Assembly: GCA_038502055.1 (NCBI GenBank) | Contig: JAXRKN010000040.1 | Location: 3,658,001 to 3,722,000 of the forward strand | From: Tanytarsus gracilentus | Taxonomy: Eukaryota > Arthropoda > Insecta > Diptera > Chironomidae | Length of the DNA: 64,000 nucleotides | Direction of reading: 5' to 3' | Shown here: piece by piece, positions 63,405 through 64,000 of the stretch | Layout: each line of letters opens with the position of its first letter | How positions within the stretch are numbered: position 1 is the first letter of the stretch | The notes under the pieces: generated by a model | What the model was told of the DNA's origin: nothing | Database searches by the model: none | What the model saw: only the letters and a program-made list of their open reading frames with translations | Position numbers and translations under genes: made by a program

Positions 63405-63787
63405 TTTTCAACTTTAATTAAACGTTCTTGATTCTTTTTTAATTATTTTAAAGTTTTCTTTTTAAAAAAAATTGTTCTATTGATACTGTAAAAAAATATT
63501 TGTTCAAAAACTGTTTGGCCGTTAATTTATTAATTATTTTATTAAAATTGGTTCATTGCGGCGTCAATGATTGGTTTTAAAGTTTGCGGATATTTTTTAA
63601 ATGTTTAATTAAGTGTGTTAAAAATTTATTGCGCATCAGGTAGAGTGGACTTTTCAGATCATTAACTCACTAACTTGTTTGTTTACTTTTTCAAATTTTC
63701 TGTTGGACTTTGTCAGGTTTTCATCATATTTCGTTTAGTACTAAAAATTAAACCTTAAAATTTTCAATTTTTTCTCTATTTAAAAAA
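63405..63787. promoter_or_regulatory. Probable bidirectional promoter of HAP40 and mRpS21
   Basis: 383 bp separate the two divergent start codons. Two ATTGGT (inverted CCAAT-type) motifs occur around 63547 and 63570. No TATA box in a good position was seen, as expected for housekeeping genes. Confidence 0.45.
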
Positions 63788-64000
63788 ATGAAGCATCTAA
63801 AATTTTGGTCGAGAACTGTTTTTGTTAATAACAACAACATTGAAGAGGCATGCCGAGTCCTCAATAGAATATTGGGAAAAGAAGAGATTATTGATCAATT
63901 TCGACGAACCAGATATTATGAGAAACCATTTCAGGTAAATAAATTTATTTACATACAAAAATATTTAATTAACTAACATTCAATTGTAGGTTCGACGACG
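63788..64000 (+). CDS. mRpS21: Mitochondrial ribosomal protein S21, 5' part
   Basis: Exon 63788-63934 (49 codons, phase 0) and the first 11 bases of exon 2 from 63990 are in the window; the rest lies beyond the right edge. The protein starts MKHLKFWSRTVFVNNNNIEE and continues with LNRILGKEEIIDQFRRTRYY, then EKPFQVRRR, matching the bS21m family (human MRPS21 starts MAKHLKF and has RRYYEKP in the same place). It is a component of the small mitochondrial ribosomal subunit. Introns begin GTAAAT and end TTGTAG. Confidence 0.92.

Overview
This window is nuclear DNA of an insect, most likely a nematoceran fly and probably a chironomid-type midge. It is very AT-rich, genes are split by introns of about 55-60 bp with GT..AG borders, and the products match Drosophila and mosquito families, including flightin, an arthropod flight-muscle protein. 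The species assignment is inference. Exon chains were read by hand from splice signals and reading-frame phase; every multi-exon chain reported as a gene closes in frame.

Layout. 0.5-5.8 kb: a probable myofilin gene (+), a secreted protein with two JHBP/TULIP-like repeats (+) and flightin (-). 5.8-13 kb: no gene seen. 13.0-14.3 kb: neurocalcin (Nca, -). 14.3-19.8 kb: no complete gene, but a possible LINE endonuclease scrap. 19.8-20.8 kb: a second neuronal calcium sensor, the CG7646 orthologue (-). 20.8-27.9 kb: mostly noncoding, with one candidate two-exon small gene behind a TATA box. 27.9-35.2 kb: a 2150-residue CECR2/dikar bromodomain protein (+). 36.5-36.8 kb: an orphan secreted glycine-zipper peptide (+). 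37.0-37.6 kb: a cornichon/CNIH4 homologue (-). 38.8-45.8 kb: a zizimin-type DOCK GEF (-), with a candidate first coding exon at 51.6 kb across a 5.8 kb intron. 51.6-56.1 kb: no gene seen. 56.2-63.4 kb: a compact housekeeping cluster of ALG8 (-), a PP2C/PPM1L phosphatase (+), a BEND5/insensitive-like BEN-domain factor (-) and HAP40 (-). 63.8 kb to the end: the start of mitochondrial ribosomal protein S21 (+).

Themes. Two insect thick-filament proteins lie within 6 kb and share a tyrosine-rich motif. Two neuronal calcium sensors lie in tandem on one strand. Two head-to-head pairs (ALG8/PP2C and HAP40/mRpS21) probably use shared promoters. The most unusual items are a 138-bp hAT-like miniature element with perfect inverted ends, a perfect 8-bp target duplication and a core of eight decamers, and the glycine-zipper peptide gene. 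No CRISPR array, rRNA or tRNA gene was recognised.
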